Shown here: positions 44,185 to 54,120 of the stretch, one piece after another
Layout of the letters: each line of letters begins with the position of its first letter
Position numbering within the stretch: position 1 is the first letter of the stretch
Origin: Gymnothorax reevesii
Lineage: Eukaryota > Chordata > Actinopteri > Anguilliformes > Muraenidae
Direction: 5' to 3'
Length of the DNA stretch: 64,000 bases
Assembly (NCBI GenBank): GCA_029721435.1
Contig: CM056580.1
Location: forward strand, 72,999,367 to 73,063,366
Position numbers and translations under genes: made by a program
The notes under the pieces: generated by a model
The model's database searches: none
Seen by the model: only the letters and a program-made list of their open reading frames with translations
What the model was told of the DNA's origin: nothing

Positions 44185-45842
44185 CCCCTTAACGCCTGAA
44201 TTTATATAGCTGTATATAAAAAAATGTTTTATGTGTTTTTGCCTTTAAATAGAGGGCAAATAATGTTGAGATTATCAATTTCACTTTTGCACAAAAAATA
44301 AATAGAAATTTTAGTATGTTGCAAATTTGCGACAACGGGCATAATGGTCAATTTGGTATGTTGCAAATGCGCAACAGCAGGCATAATGGTAAATAAAAAG
44401 ATAAGAATAACACAGTAACTTAACAGTAAAAAAACAATGTTTTATTAATTCATCCTTTATGGTACTTATTTATTTATATAAATCAGCAACAGCAAGTATT
44501 CACTAATGAGATTTATGACCAATGTCATGTCACCAACACTACACACACATTACTGTTAAGGCTATAGAAAACATTGAATTCATTTGAATTGTAGGTTTTT
44601 CTTGCAGCTTGGGCACTGGTGCTGGTAACCTCCTCATCACTGCTGCTCCTGTTGCTCTCTTCATCCCCTGGGTTGGGAACACTTTCACCATCGCTGCCCG
44701 CACTACCCACACCTTGGTCTTGAACCTCCTCCTCACTGCTGCTCCTGTCGCTCTCACTACTGGGCTCACCATCACCTGCAGGGGTCAAAATTAACTTTTA
44801 GGAATGTGATAAACTGGTGAAATTCACTGGCCAGTCTTAAACATATGGCCAATTGTGTGTTTTGTTAATCTATTATTTATCCATCACAGATCATAGTGTC
44901 ACTACTAGTGCGAATGTTTGTAAATAATATCATTCATTCATTTGAAAGTGGTTATAAGTTATATTCTTAATTTTGCATTAGCCCTTGGCACCTTAGAATT
45001 TTCAGCATTTGGCCCGCAAACAGAAAAGTTCAGCCACCCCTGGTCTAAAATCTACCAGCCAACATCAAAATTTACCAACATTTGGCTGGTGCTAATTTTG
45101 AATCCTGATTCACCTGTCTTGGGAACATATTCCTCATCACTGCTGCTCTCATCATCACCTGGCTTGGGAACATATTCCTCATCGCTGTCTGCACTATCAC
45201 TGAGACAGCTATCTTCACTGTCCTCTGGGGGGGCCCTAACGGGGGGTCGTGTGCTTACGCGCTTGCCATAAAACACATCAGGTCACATTGAGAGTCCGCA
45301 AAAAATAAATAGCAGTTGTATTCATATCCCAGCATCGTGTCTGTATAAAGACTGTTACGCAATAATTAAGCAAAATACAAAGGATTACCAAGATAAACCG
45401 TCCTGAAAAGCGCTTTCCTATATAACGCTGATTAGCTGGTTAGCATTAGGCTTAAAGCCTATTGTCGCTAATATGCTACAAAGCTAATTAGTACAATAAC
45501 TTCAAAAATACTTGTCACACATATTTCACCTCTTTACATAGAGTGTCTAAGAACACAATAAGCATGTGTATATTTTTATCTTAGCACAACTTACCTTATA
45601 TACATCTCAGGAGCAAACTTCCCCGAATCGTATTGGTAACTTCGCGACCGGAACGATTCTCGTGCGTAAACAGGAAATAAGTCCGTCACTTTTTGATCCT
45701 ACTGGAAACAAATGCTTGTCAAAGGTTCCTATGTCCGTAGCAAATATGCATTAACCGGCATTGGGTGAAAGCAAACGCTATCTCGGCTGGTTGATTGAGT
45801 CAAACGGTTTGTCGCATTTTTGTGACAGCTGGCGTTAAGGGG
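44185..45842. mobile_element. piggyBac-like element (1.66 kb) inside gag
   Basis: TTAA lies on both sides (44181-44184 and 45843-45846). The terminal inverted repeats are a perfect 12 bp, CCCCTTAACGCC. The empty site (ACTATTTTAAGTTGG) restores the gag reading. Two minus-strand acidic segments inside resemble the N-terminus of piggyBac transposases; the catalytic part is missing. Phrases TATGTTGCAAATTTGCGACA and TTGCAAATGCGCAACA repeat near 44320-44370. Confidence 0.88.
44525..45276 (-). pseudogene. Acidic N-terminal remnants of a piggyBac-like transposase
   Basis: Two minus-strand open segments, 45276-45052 and 44788-44525, carry repeated acidic text: DSADSDEEYVPKPGDDESSS in the first, and SDRSSSEEEVQDQG and PGDEESNRSSSDEEV in the second. 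An acidic, Ser-rich N-terminus of this style precedes the DDD catalytic core in many piggyBac proteins. Here the core is deleted. The segment between them (44795-45050) could be an intron or non-coding. It lies inside an element with piggyBac ends, which supports the call; sequence alone could also fit an unrelated acidic peptide. Confidence 0.5.
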
Positions 45843-45846
45843 TTAA

Positions 45847-46490
45847 GTTGGCCTAGAAATGTTTGGACACTGCTCCTACGGTCTGTTCTTACTGGGAAAG
45901 CCCAGGCAGTATATTCTTCACTTTCTTTTGATGAGTCTAGATTTTGATGTCAAAGCTGCAATTTTAAGGGCCTTCGAATTGGTCCCAGAGGCCTACCGTC
46001 AAAAGTTCAGACATTTTAGGAAGCATGAAGGCCAGATCTATGGAGAATTTGCCTAGAGAGAAGGTGGACCTATTTGATCGTTGGTGGCAATCTTTGAAAA
46101 TTGATACCTTTGCTAAGCTCAGAGAGATGATGGTCCTTGAGGAGTTTAAGGTGATACAGAAATTCTTTGACAGATCAAATTTGTGTACTGACCAAGTGAA
46201 AGGGAATTCACCCAAAGCTTCTGTTTTTGAGGGATGTAGTTTAGGTGCCATAAAGAAAGTGGGCAACCTTAAACAGTCTGACTTAAGGGACAGACCTATT
46301 TGTAGTTACTGTAAGAAGCTTGGCCATGTTATTTCAGATTGTTTTGCACTTCAAAGAAAGAATGCCAGGTCTTCTAAACCAATTGCTTTAGCTAATACCC
46401 CTGTCTTGCCCTTGTTAAAGAGTAAGGCTGCTCAGCTGAGAGCAAAGGTTGTGCAGGTTAGGCCAGTAAGGGTTAGTCTAGGCTTTAGAT
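45847..46490 (+). pseudogene. gag: Gmr1-like element: gag SCAN-like part and zinc knuckle
   Basis: Gag resumes with WPRNVWTLLL, then FELVPEAYRQKFRHFRK, the SCAN-like motif, in one frame to about 46055. A slip follows, and REKVDLFDRWWQSLKI leads to MMVLEEFKVIQ. The CCHC knuckle CSYCKKLGHVISDC is at about 46300-46345. It stops at 46492 after a short Lys-rich tail. The SCAN domain of vertebrate transcription factors is known to derive from gag of this group, so the match is expected. Protease and integrase that should follow are missing. Confidence 0.82.
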
Positions 46491-46499
46491 AACTTTCCT

Positions 46500-46965
46500 G
46501 TTCCTTTAGATTGTAAGGGTGTTCGGAGATTTCAAGGGATGGCAGGTTATTATAGATCGTTTTGTAAAACCTTTTCTGAGGTGGTTGCACCCCTCACTGA
46601 TCTCTTGAGTGCTAAGCCTTTTGTTTGGTCAGCAAAGTCTCAGCAGGCATTCGAGAGGGCCAAGTCTTTGCTAGCCAATGCACCTATTTTGGCTGCTCCT
46701 GATTTCCACCGCCCTTTCCAACCAGCTGGTGATGCATGTGATACTGCGGCTGGGGCTGTCCTGATCCAAGAGGATGAGAATGGAGTGAAACGCTCAGTTT
46801 GCTTCTTGGAAAAGTTCAATAAGCATCCAAAGAACTATTCTGTGATTGAAAAGAAGCTTTTGCATTGGTTCTTGCCGTGAAGCCCATTTATTTGAGCGGA
46901 CTTTCCCTCTTGTCACTTTGCATATAAAGGGAAGATGCAACTTCCTAGCCAATGCCCTCTCACGA
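46500..46965 (+). pseudogene. pol: Gmr1-like element: RT thumb and RNase H remnant
   Basis: The segment opens in the RT thumb or connection (RRFQGMAGYYRSFCKTFSEV at about 46530-46590). It passes into RNase H: PFQPAGDACDTAAGAVLIQE (the Asp of the catalytic site present), FLEKFNKHPKNYSVIEKKL, then stop and slip near 46880, and NALSRV near 46950. The polymerase catalytic core with the Tyr-x-Asp-Asp box is absent, so a large deletion joins gag directly to this point. RNase H being last before the 3' end fits the INT-first order of copies A and B. Confidence 0.78.
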
Positions 46966-47434
46966 GTCTGAATTTTATCTAATTTTTTGGTGGTCTCATC
47001 TATTCTCCTGCCTATGCTGTTTCTGGAGGGGATCTACTGCTGGAGCTGTGGCTGCAGATTTCCTGGGGACCTTACATCCTCCTTTAAGATCAGGCTTTCT
47101 ACCCCCTGTGCCTTCCCCTAATATTGTATTGGGGGTGGCCCAAGGCAAGTGCCCATTGCTGTTCCTTGCCCTGCTGCTCTGGCTTGTTCCTACTCAGCTG
47201 TTTTCCTTGTTGCTCCTGACTCTGGTTGGTGCGGATGCTGTCGTCTCCCTCGGACCCCTGATGCCGGACTCCTGACGTCATGCTGCCTTGAGAGCTGGGC
47301 AGACCCTGCCTATGTTTTGTCTCATCCTATACGTGCTCCCCCGTTTTCTATTGGGGGGGGCTTGCAGGCGAGTTTCATTTTTGGGCTGGTCTTTTCTTAT
47401 ATTTAAATTTCATTAAATTCTGATTTAGTGCCTT
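46966..47434 (+). other. 3' untranslated internal region of the LTR element
   Basis: No coding motif. GC-richer text with CTGCTCTGGCTTG-type phrases runs into the purine tract at 47435-47445. Confidence 0.5.
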
Positions 47435-47445
47435 ATGGGTGGGGG

Positions 47446-48009
47446 TGTTACGCTCCTGCCCATTTCCTTTACATGGAGCTGTGCCTGAGGAGGCGGGGCC
47501 AACTGGGAGAGCTGCTGATTGCCCTCATGAGCTGCACCTGCCTTGAGGCCTTAAGTTTGCCCAGAAGTTGGACAAGGAGTTCTCCCCCCTCCCCCTCTCG
47601 ACACTGCCATTAAGTTGTTCACTTTTGTTTTATGCTTGAGTTGACCATTCTGTTTACTTTTTTGTCATTGTTTGAGGATTAATTTGGATGACATTTAAGT
47701 AGTTTCTTTTTCATGTTCCCCGGCAGGACGGTGAGTATTTTCCTATTTGTTGTTTCAATTAGAAGTATACTTTTTATTCTCTCCCGTCCTGCCTCATAAC
47801 AGCTATGGGGAATATATTTTGTTTGATTTATTTTTTTTAATTACTTTTGGTGTCAAATTACATTTGGCAAATAAATGTCTACACTTTTGCAGTGACCAGC
47901 AACTTTTGACAGTTTGATTTCTCCATGTGGCTTTCTTATGTTTATGGCTTTAGTGCAGCACTTTGGTTTTACCCTAATTGGTTAATTGGGGCCAATTGCA
48001 GCCGTAACA
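47446..48009 (+). repeat. 3' LTR
   Basis: Begins TGTTACGCTCCTGCCC right after the purine tract and ends GCAGCCGTAACA, 564 bp. A CAAT target copy follows. It is nearly identical to the 5' LTR. Confidence 0.9.
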
Positions 48010-48013
48010 CAAT

Positions 48014-48744
48014 TGATATTTTACCTGTGTTGCTGCATACAAACTGACAAAGTAAGGTAAGCTGTACATACAGTTGTCCCCACTGGCCAAATTTATAATG
48101 ACGTAAAGCACTGCTGAATGGCGAGATTAATTTCAATGGGTAAAATCTGTTCTTTTTATTCTAACTCAAACCTTTGTCCCAGGATATGAAGCACTACGCT
48201 GCCATTTAGGATAAATAATGCCTGGTCTTTCGCATTCATGTAAAGGAGATTTACAGTAGGCCTGACAAATTACAGAATTCAATCATTATCACCTCTGAGT
48301 CCCAGTAGGGGCTACACACAAAACAATGACAGACATGACCATGCCCAGCTGACATTTTAAGGTTTTTTTTTCACTGTTGAATCAACGTCATGGATCATAG
48401 TTGAATCACCAGTGAATTGTTTCGATTTTGAAAGATGAATCAACGATGATTTTGCAACGTTTAAGGCTGGGCATGAGCACCATACACAGCCTCCACTTTT
48501 TGGGGGGTCTTTTTTTGGCCAGAATGATTTTAAAAGGGGGGACATATATTTTTGGGGGGTTTTTATGACTGAGAAGGGGGTTTAGAATGATGGGGGGGGG
48601 GAGAAATTTTAAAAGGAAAGGGTGGATGCGGTGTGAGGAAGAGAATTTTTTGCGGTAATTCCAGTTTCCACCACCATGCTCTGCCCTCATAACATTCACT
48701 CTGTGTACGATCTCTTCAACTTCTTCTGATCTTTATGTAAATAT
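48014..48744. other. No gene seen; G-rich runs
   Basis: Unassigned. Several runs of six or more G (48500-48600, including GGGGGGGGGG near 48592) alternate with T runs. No repeat family recognised. Confidence 0.45.
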
Positions 48745-48900
48745 TTTTTTTTTTTTTTCCCTTCCATGGATGAGGCTGTGATCAAAGGTTTACATCCTAA
48801 GTTAGACATTACATTACTGCAGTGGCATTTGAACCTGGGAACCTGTGGACAAAGCAATTTCAAACACCATACACTGTGGCCTTATCCGACTGAGTTTGTC
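48745..48900 (-). mobile_element. Possible tRNA-derived SINE, minus strand
   Basis: Read on the minus strand it has a B-box-like CAGGTTCAAATGCC preceded at a plausible distance by CGGATAAGGCC (A-box-like). It ends in a long A run (plus-strand T run at about 48747-48763). The body matches no family that I know. Confidence 0.3.
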
Positions 48901-48974
48901 AGCCCAGTGACAGGAAACTGATGCCCTTTGATGCACATTTTCCTGTCACTTAACAGCAGTTTCCTGTAGGCCAA

Positions 48975-49095
48975 TCCTATCCGTCAGCTCTGCCTGCTGA
49001 TTATTTAAGTAAGTGAAGCCCTCGCCACAACCAGCAAGGACAGATTGTTGACTAGCGACAATTCCTTCCAGCGTAGCCGTTGCTGGCGACTCCAT
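48975..49095 (-). pseudogene. gag: Gypsy element gag start (minus strand)
   Basis: The minus-strand ATG at 49095-49093 opens MESPATATLEGIVASQQSVL, continuing to a TNNQQAELTDRI-like segment. This style, a short helical start rich in Gln and Leu, is that of sushi-type gag. It loses meaning after about 40 residues near 48975. It lies just inside the LTR edge at 49131, with the leader in between, so it is the 5' end of a truncated minus-strand element. Function as for other gag. Confidence 0.6.
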
Positions 49096-49130
49096 AACTG
49101 GCTAGAGTGTTTTGTAATGGGTGGTAGAAT

Positions 49131-49559
49131 TGTGAGGCTAAGTGCAGCGGCAAGAGGGAAGTAGAGCAACGTGGACACAATACAAATACAGAGAATAATA
49201 CAGACCATTTGACAGGGACGATCCTTGCGCTTCCAAAAGGGAGGGAGAAAAAAGGGGAAGTATCTCAGAGTTGAGAAAAACATGGCACCTTAAATAGTGC
49301 GACACAAAGGATAGGGAAGATTCAAAGGCACATAAATCCTTACTACAAATATCTTCGGCTAAAGCGCATAACTACAAATAGATACTCTAACGAAGGAGGC
49401 GTCGCGGACTTCCGGCGTATATAGAGTCTGGGGAGGCGCCGCCCAAGTTCAATCAGCCAGCAGGGTAAAGAATCCGATTGAAAAGGAATTCGATCTCGTC
49501 CTTGGACGAGAGCCTAAAAGAAAAGTCCTAAACATGCGTACACCTCCCAAACCATGACA
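49131..49559 (-). repeat. 5' LTR of a truncated minus-strand gypsy element
   Basis: Minus-strand text runs from TGTCATGGTTTGGGAGG to AGCCTCACA, 429 bp with TG..CA ends. It carries a TATA-like box (CTCTATATACG near 49430) and is followed by a leader and the gag ATG. The first bases resemble the solo LTR at 39851-40908. Confidence 0.7.
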
Positions 49560-49940
49560 TGATCAAGTAATGCTTGAATGCAGAGATGTGGCTAATCTCA
49601 TAATTTTTAAGATGCAATTCATCTATTTGTTTCCAAAAAATTCACTGGATGTCACCATTAGGGACTTATTTTCTAAATTTTATCCTGGGTCAGCATTTCA
49701 TCAGACCATAGGCTTCTTGGGTCCCCAACTTTATGCTTCGTACTGCATTTCAACTGGCGCATACCACTGTAGAGCACAGACTATGGAGATGATTTCCACA
49801 TTCTAGATCTTTCAAAGAACTTTTGTGAGAACCCTACAAAGGAACTAAAGGTGTTCAAAAGGTGAACGGTTAGCCTACTGTATAAACAAAGTTCAGTGAT
49901 AGTCTTTGATATTTCTACTATTCTGCTCAAGAGTAATAGC
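49560..49940. other. No gene seen
   Basis: A frame at 49570-49806 has no recognisable motif. Probably the decayed start of Gmr1-like copy B or unrelated DNA. Confidence 0.4.
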
Positions 49941-49944
49941 TCCC

Positions 49945-50592
49945 ACCATAAAGTTAGGAGGCAGATGTAATGATGTTACCTTCATCTTTGTGTTAAGACT
50001 GTTGATAAGATCATGAAACACTTCTTTTGGCCTGGGCTCCGGAAAGACGTTTCCAACTTTTTCCAACAAAACCTGTCACACTTGTCAGGTAGTTGGAAAA
50101 CACCAGTTAGACCCACCTGTAGCTCCATTGTAGCCTATCCCAGCATTTCGGGAGCCCTTCTCCAAGGTCATTGTTGATTGTGGTGGTCCATTACCTAAGA
50201 CTAGATCTGGAAATCAGTACTTGTTGACAATCGTGTGCATCTACCAGATTCCCTGAAGCCATACCTCTATGCAACATCAAGGCCACTGCAATCTTGAAGG
50301 CTTTGATAAAGTTCTTCACATTGTTTGGCCTTCCCAGGGAAATTCAGTCAGACCAAGGTAGCAATTTCACTTCCGGATTGTTTCAGCAGGTTGTGTATGA
50401 ACTAGGCGCGAAGCAGATTCTTTTTAGTGCCTATCATCCAGAAAGTCAGGGTGCCTTTGAGCGGTTTCATTCCACTCTCAAGACAATGACGAGGACTTAT
50501 TGTTATGATCATGAGAAAGACTGGGATGAAGGTGTTCATTTGCTGTTGTTTGCAGCTAGAGAATCAGTGCAGGAGTCTACTGGATTCAGTCC
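49945..50592 (+). pseudogene. pol: Gmr1-like copy B: integrase, first part
   Basis: The HHCC zinc module is visible: AHHKVRR near 49950 and KTCHTCQVVGK at about 50065-50097. FFWPGL lies between, near 50020. The catalytic core follows with HCDCG-type text near 50170 (first Asp), IQSDQGSNFTSGL (second, about 50345) and PESQGAFERFH (Glu, about 50445-50470). Frames slip at least twice before 50294, after which one frame runs to the SINE. This copy retains the zinc module and the segment before the Glu that copy A lost. It ends at STGFSP, where the SINE begins. Confidence 0.85.
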
Positions 50593-50892
50593 CCCGTGGG
50601 GTAATTTGTCCTCTGCATTTGACCCATCCTATAGTTAGGAGCAGTGGGCAGCCACAGAGCAGCGCCCGGGGACCAACTCCAGTTCTAAAGCCAGTTCCTT
50701 GGTTAGAGGTACTGGTTGGAGTGTTCCTATGAGGCATGTTTTTGTGGGTGGGGGAAACCGGAGTACCCGGAGGAAACCCACACGAACACGGGGAGAACAT
50801 GCAAACTCTACACAGAAAAGCCCCAGGCCCGATTCGAACCCGCGGCCATCTTGCTGTGAGGCAGCAGTGCTAACCACAGTGCCACCGTGCCG
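50593..50892 (-). mobile_element. tRNA-derived SINE, minus strand
   Basis: The minus strand starts CGGCACGGTGGCACTGTGG, with TGGTTAGCACTG (A box) and GGGTTCGAATCGGG (B box, about 50827-50842). The widespread body follows, with CATGTTCTCCCCGTGT and TTTCCTCCGGGTACTCCGG. It ends in GCAGAGGACAAATTACCCC. I recognise it as a tRNA-headed SINE widespread in fish. It interrupts the integrase of copy B. Confidence 0.85.
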
Positions 50893-51258
50893 TGCACTGT
50901 GACATATCAGTCTGTTAGACTATGTAGACTATGCAGCTTGTGACCTAGCCAAAGAGAACTTGAAATCAAGTCAGGTAAAAATGAAATATTGGTATGATCA
51001 TAAGGCTAGACGCCGTGAGTTTGAACCAGGAGACAAGGTCCTTGTGTTGTTTCCCTTGCAGTCCAATCCATTGCAGGCTAGATTTCATGGTCCTTATGAA
51101 ATTCTGACAAAACTCAATGATCACAATTACATTGTGAAGACTCCAGATAGGAGAAAGCCAAAACAGTTGAGTCACATTAACATGCTGAAGCCTAATGATG
51201 ATAGGGATGCTAGGGTTGCTGCTGTCACTTCAGATCCTCCTATGGCCAAGACTTGTTA
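50893..51258 (+). pseudogene. pol: Gmr1-like copy B: integrase C-terminal part
   Basis: After the SINE the integrase resumes, with a deletion of the segment between FSPF and the following helix seen in copy A. One frame from 50960 carries YWYDHKARRREFEPGDKVLV, then the GPY/F module HGPYEILTKLNDHNYIVKT and HINMLKPNDD, ending at 51259. The GPY/F module is known in Ty3/gypsy integrases and guides insertion. Here it lies upstream of RT, which confirms the unusual order. Confidence 0.85.
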
Positions 51259-51379
51259 AGATGAGGGGAAGTTTCAAGATGATGAACCTAGAATTAAAGC
51301 TTAAGTTCTTTCATGTAAATTGTCAAATTCTGAAGTGTTGCAAAATCTTGATGTAAAACTCCAGCACTTAAACTGATCT

Positions 51380-51842
51380 CTCTGTGAGGGTTCTGAGAGG
51401 TTGATCAAGAAATATCAAGATCTATTTCCTGATGTTACAAAGAGAGTTTCTTTTGCTTCTCATGTTGTTGATGTTGGTGATGCTAAACCAATAAAACAGT
51501 ATCCGTTCCGGATGAATCCTGAAAAGAGAGAGATTGCTGAGAAAGAGGTTGAGTGCATATTAGAACATGATATTATCAGACCCTCCAACTCAGATTGGAG
51601 TTCACCCTGTGTGCTAGTTCCAAAACCTGGAAGTACTGGAAGAAAGAATTATGAGATTCTGTACAGATTATCTCTAAGTCAATGCTGTAACTAGAACTGA
51701 TGTGTTTCCAATACCTAGGATTGATGATTGTATTGATAGAGTAGGGCAAGCAAAGTTTCTGACCAAGATTGATTTATTGAAGGGTTATTGGTGTGTGCCT
51801 TTAAGTGAGAGGGCCAAGAGCATCTCTGCTTTTGCCACACCA
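51380..51842 (+). pseudogene. pol: Gmr1-like copy B: start of reverse transcriptase
   Basis: The frame from 51401 carries KKYQDLFPDVTKRV, PEKREIAEKEVECILEHDII, RPSNSDWSSPCVLVPKP. A slip follows, and then FPIPRIDDCIDRVGQAKFLT, KIDLLKGYWCVPL (first catalytic Asp) and AFATP at 51838. A LINE 3' end is inserted exactly there, so the Tyr-x-Asp-Asp box and RNase H are not present. Copy A continues past the equivalent point. It starts 130 bases after the integrase stop. Confidence 0.85.
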
Positions 51843-52850
51843 TTTTTTTTTATTATTCAACCTTTATTTAACCAGGGAAGTCCTTTGAGAACAAGTCTCT
51901 TTTTCGAAGGAGCCCTGGCCAAGAAAGCCGCAAATAAAAGTTACACATAAAAAATACAACATTACAACAGATAAAATACCAGTACATTGATTCAACCAAC
52001 CCAAAAATAATGAAATCAATAAATACATAATAGACAAAACAGAACAAAGCAAAACAATAATCATATGCCAGAACCCAATAAAAATCTGACCTAGCTTGAG
52101 AAACTGTTACAGGGGCCAATTGTGCCTGCCTCAAGATTTTTTTACTAGATCCTTGAATTGATTGAACGAGACCAGGTTCCCTAACTTAAGGTCAAGCTGC
52201 AAAAGATTCCAGGAGGTAGGTGCTGCAATCCGAAAAGCTTGCTTCCCCAACTCTGTACGCGCCCTAGGTACAAGGAGCTGGAAGGTATCATTAGAACGCA
52301 AAGAGCGAGTGCTGGACTTAAAGGACATGTATTTGCATAGGTATGAGGGCAACTTCGCAGTAATAGATTTATAAATAAATAAATGCCAGCGAGTTAACCT
52401 GCGCTGAGCTAAAGAGGGCCATTGGACTAGATTGTACATGGTGCAATGATGTGTAAGGGATTTGCACCCTGGAATGAATCTCAGGGCACCGTGATAGACA
52501 GAATCTAGTAAAGCCAAATACTTGGCGGAGGCATGCATATATAATAAGTCCCCATAATCAATAAGAGGCGGGAAAGTAGTCTCGACGAGCTTCTTCTTTG
52601 TGGCAGGAGAGAAGCAAGATTTATTCCTGAAATAAAATCCTAGTTTTAGTCTAAGCTTCTTGACAAGACTTTCAATATGTGATTTGAAAGTCAGGCGGCC
52701 ATCAACTACAAATCCTAGGTACTTGTACTCGGCCACGCGTTCTATCAGGCTTCCCTGCAGGGTTACAATGTTCGGAATGGTTGTGGATTTCTAGTATTTG
52801 AGAACAAAACCATCTTTGTTTGACTTGCATTCAGTACAAGTTTCAGGAAT
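51843..52850 (-). pseudogene. LINE 3' end (RT C-terminal part), minus strand
   Basis: The minus-strand reading starts near 52850 with VLNASQTKMVLFSN and slips. It then has one open frame, 52736-52131, starting YKYLGFVVDGRLTFKSHI. It includes VETTFPPLIDYGDLLYMHAS, LDSVYHGALRFIPG and WPSLAQRRLTRWHLFIYKSI, and ends near LVKKS. That is the C-terminal part of a CR1/L2/Rex-like LINE protein. The 3' end, GGTTAAATAAAGGTTGAATA, then an A run, lies at 51843-51890 on the plus side. It is 5'-truncated, as usual for LINE copies. It inserted into the RT of Gmr1-like copy B. Confidence 0.82.
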
Positions 52851-53144
52851 TGTGTTACTGAGTAAGGGAGTCTTTGGTTATTTCCCTTTTCTTTTGTTTT
52901 CCTCTAGCTCACCGGTTTTTTCTACCACGGACGACGGACGACGGCAGGTCCGTTGGTAGCGCGAGCCTAGTTATTTTTATCTGCTTTTAGTCTCTCAGCA
53001 TACTGTGAGTGTTGCCTTCTATTTTTTGCCGCTGCTCTTGGCGTCCCCTGCCAGTACCCATCACAGGTATATTCTTTTTTCTCTGTAATTATATAGTTTA
53101 TTTTTATTGCATTGTATGTGCATTGCTGCTCAAGGGTGCCAGTA
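52851..53144. other. No gene seen
   Basis: Unassigned; GACGACGGACGACGG is a small direct repeat near 52930. Copy B does not visibly resume here. Confidence 0.4.
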
Positions 53145-54115
53145 ATTTTAGAGCCCACTGTAGATGAAAATAAGTAAACAGATAACAATATATTGTAAAA
53201 ATAAAATTGTCTTTTTGAGATAATTAGTCAATATCTAGTGTGGCCACCCTTTGCTTTGATTATAGCATAAGCAGGCCATAACTTTCATGTCACCAGATGT
53301 TTCTTTCCGACGGAGATAATCCTTGCACAACTTCCAGTGTTTAGGATCTTTATCTTGTTGAATAATAAAATCCCTGACTAATCAGTCTCTTTTCAGATGG
53401 CAATGTATGCCTCACTAGGATGCTGTGATACTTCTCTGATCCATGATTCTGTCGATTTTTATGAGATCACTGGCTCCTTTCAAGCAGACTGAAGTTAGGG
53501 TGAAAGAATTTAAAATTTTGATTCATCAGTCCAAAGAGCTTGTTCCTAGTCCTTTGGGACCTTGAATTTCTTGGAAAACTTACGTTTTTTTTTTTTTATG
53601 TTGCCAGCTCATGGCAGCTACACGACCAATCAGACTATTCTCACACAGGCGTCTGGAAATAGTAGATCTTGATACTTTCATTTCTTCACTTCTTGCGCAA
53701 TTAATGTCATCATGGACTTGTCAAGCTGTCAAACACCAATTTTTTTTAAACTTGTCATACGCAGAAAATGAACATCGGAGGCACCTGACTTCCATTCTGC
53801 ACCTCTGTAGCCGGTAATTTTCAGCAAATTTGTCTCTTTGAAACGCTTGATGTGACTTGCTGTGAAATGGCACCATTTAACCTCTTCAGCATCAAGCAAG
53901 GCCACAATACGGCTAAGAACAATCTCAGAGAGCTCCTCCTGTCATGCTCAGTTTAACTCTGTGACACTGCTCAAAGTACATGTCACCTTATATACTGGAA
54001 AATCTGACCATCAGAGGTAATTTTGGAGAATAATGTTGCCTCAAACCAGTTTAAACAAATGTTCTGGCATAAATTGTAATGAAATGAGCATTCAAGAGTC
54101 TATGCAAGATAAAAT
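53145..54115 (-). pseudogene. Tc1-like transposase relic, minus strand
   Basis: The left edge reads GGTGCCAGTAATTTTAGAGC, CCACTGTA, the terminal text of a fish Tc1-like family. TAGTGTGGCCACCCTTTGC follows in the usual place. On the minus strand ALWTDESKF (first catalytic Asp) lies at about 53520-53545, and stops follow at once. The helix-turn-helix is expected at 53600-53900 but is only faintly readable. The right end is cut by, or lies beyond, the solo LTR at 54121. The protein would be a DDE transposase using TA sites. Confidence 0.65.
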
Positions 54116-54120
54116 AAAAT

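Larger units (their letters stand above)
42876..48009 (+). mobile_element. Complete Gmr1-like LTR element (5.13 kb), internally deleted
   Basis: LTRs lie at both ends, with a CAAT target copy on each side (42872-42875 and 48010-48013). A primer binding site of tRNA-Pro type, broken gag, and remnants of RT and RNase H lie between. A purine-rich ATGGGTGGGGG at 47435-47445 sits directly before the 3' LTR. A piggyBac element (44185-45842) sits in gag. Integrase and most of RT are missing. Its broken genes cannot move it now, yet the LTRs are almost identical. Confidence 0.9.

Noticed and set aside
50821..50880. A functional tRNA gene
   Set aside because: The A and B boxes belong to the head of a SINE whose body and tail follow; no cloverleaf is complete.
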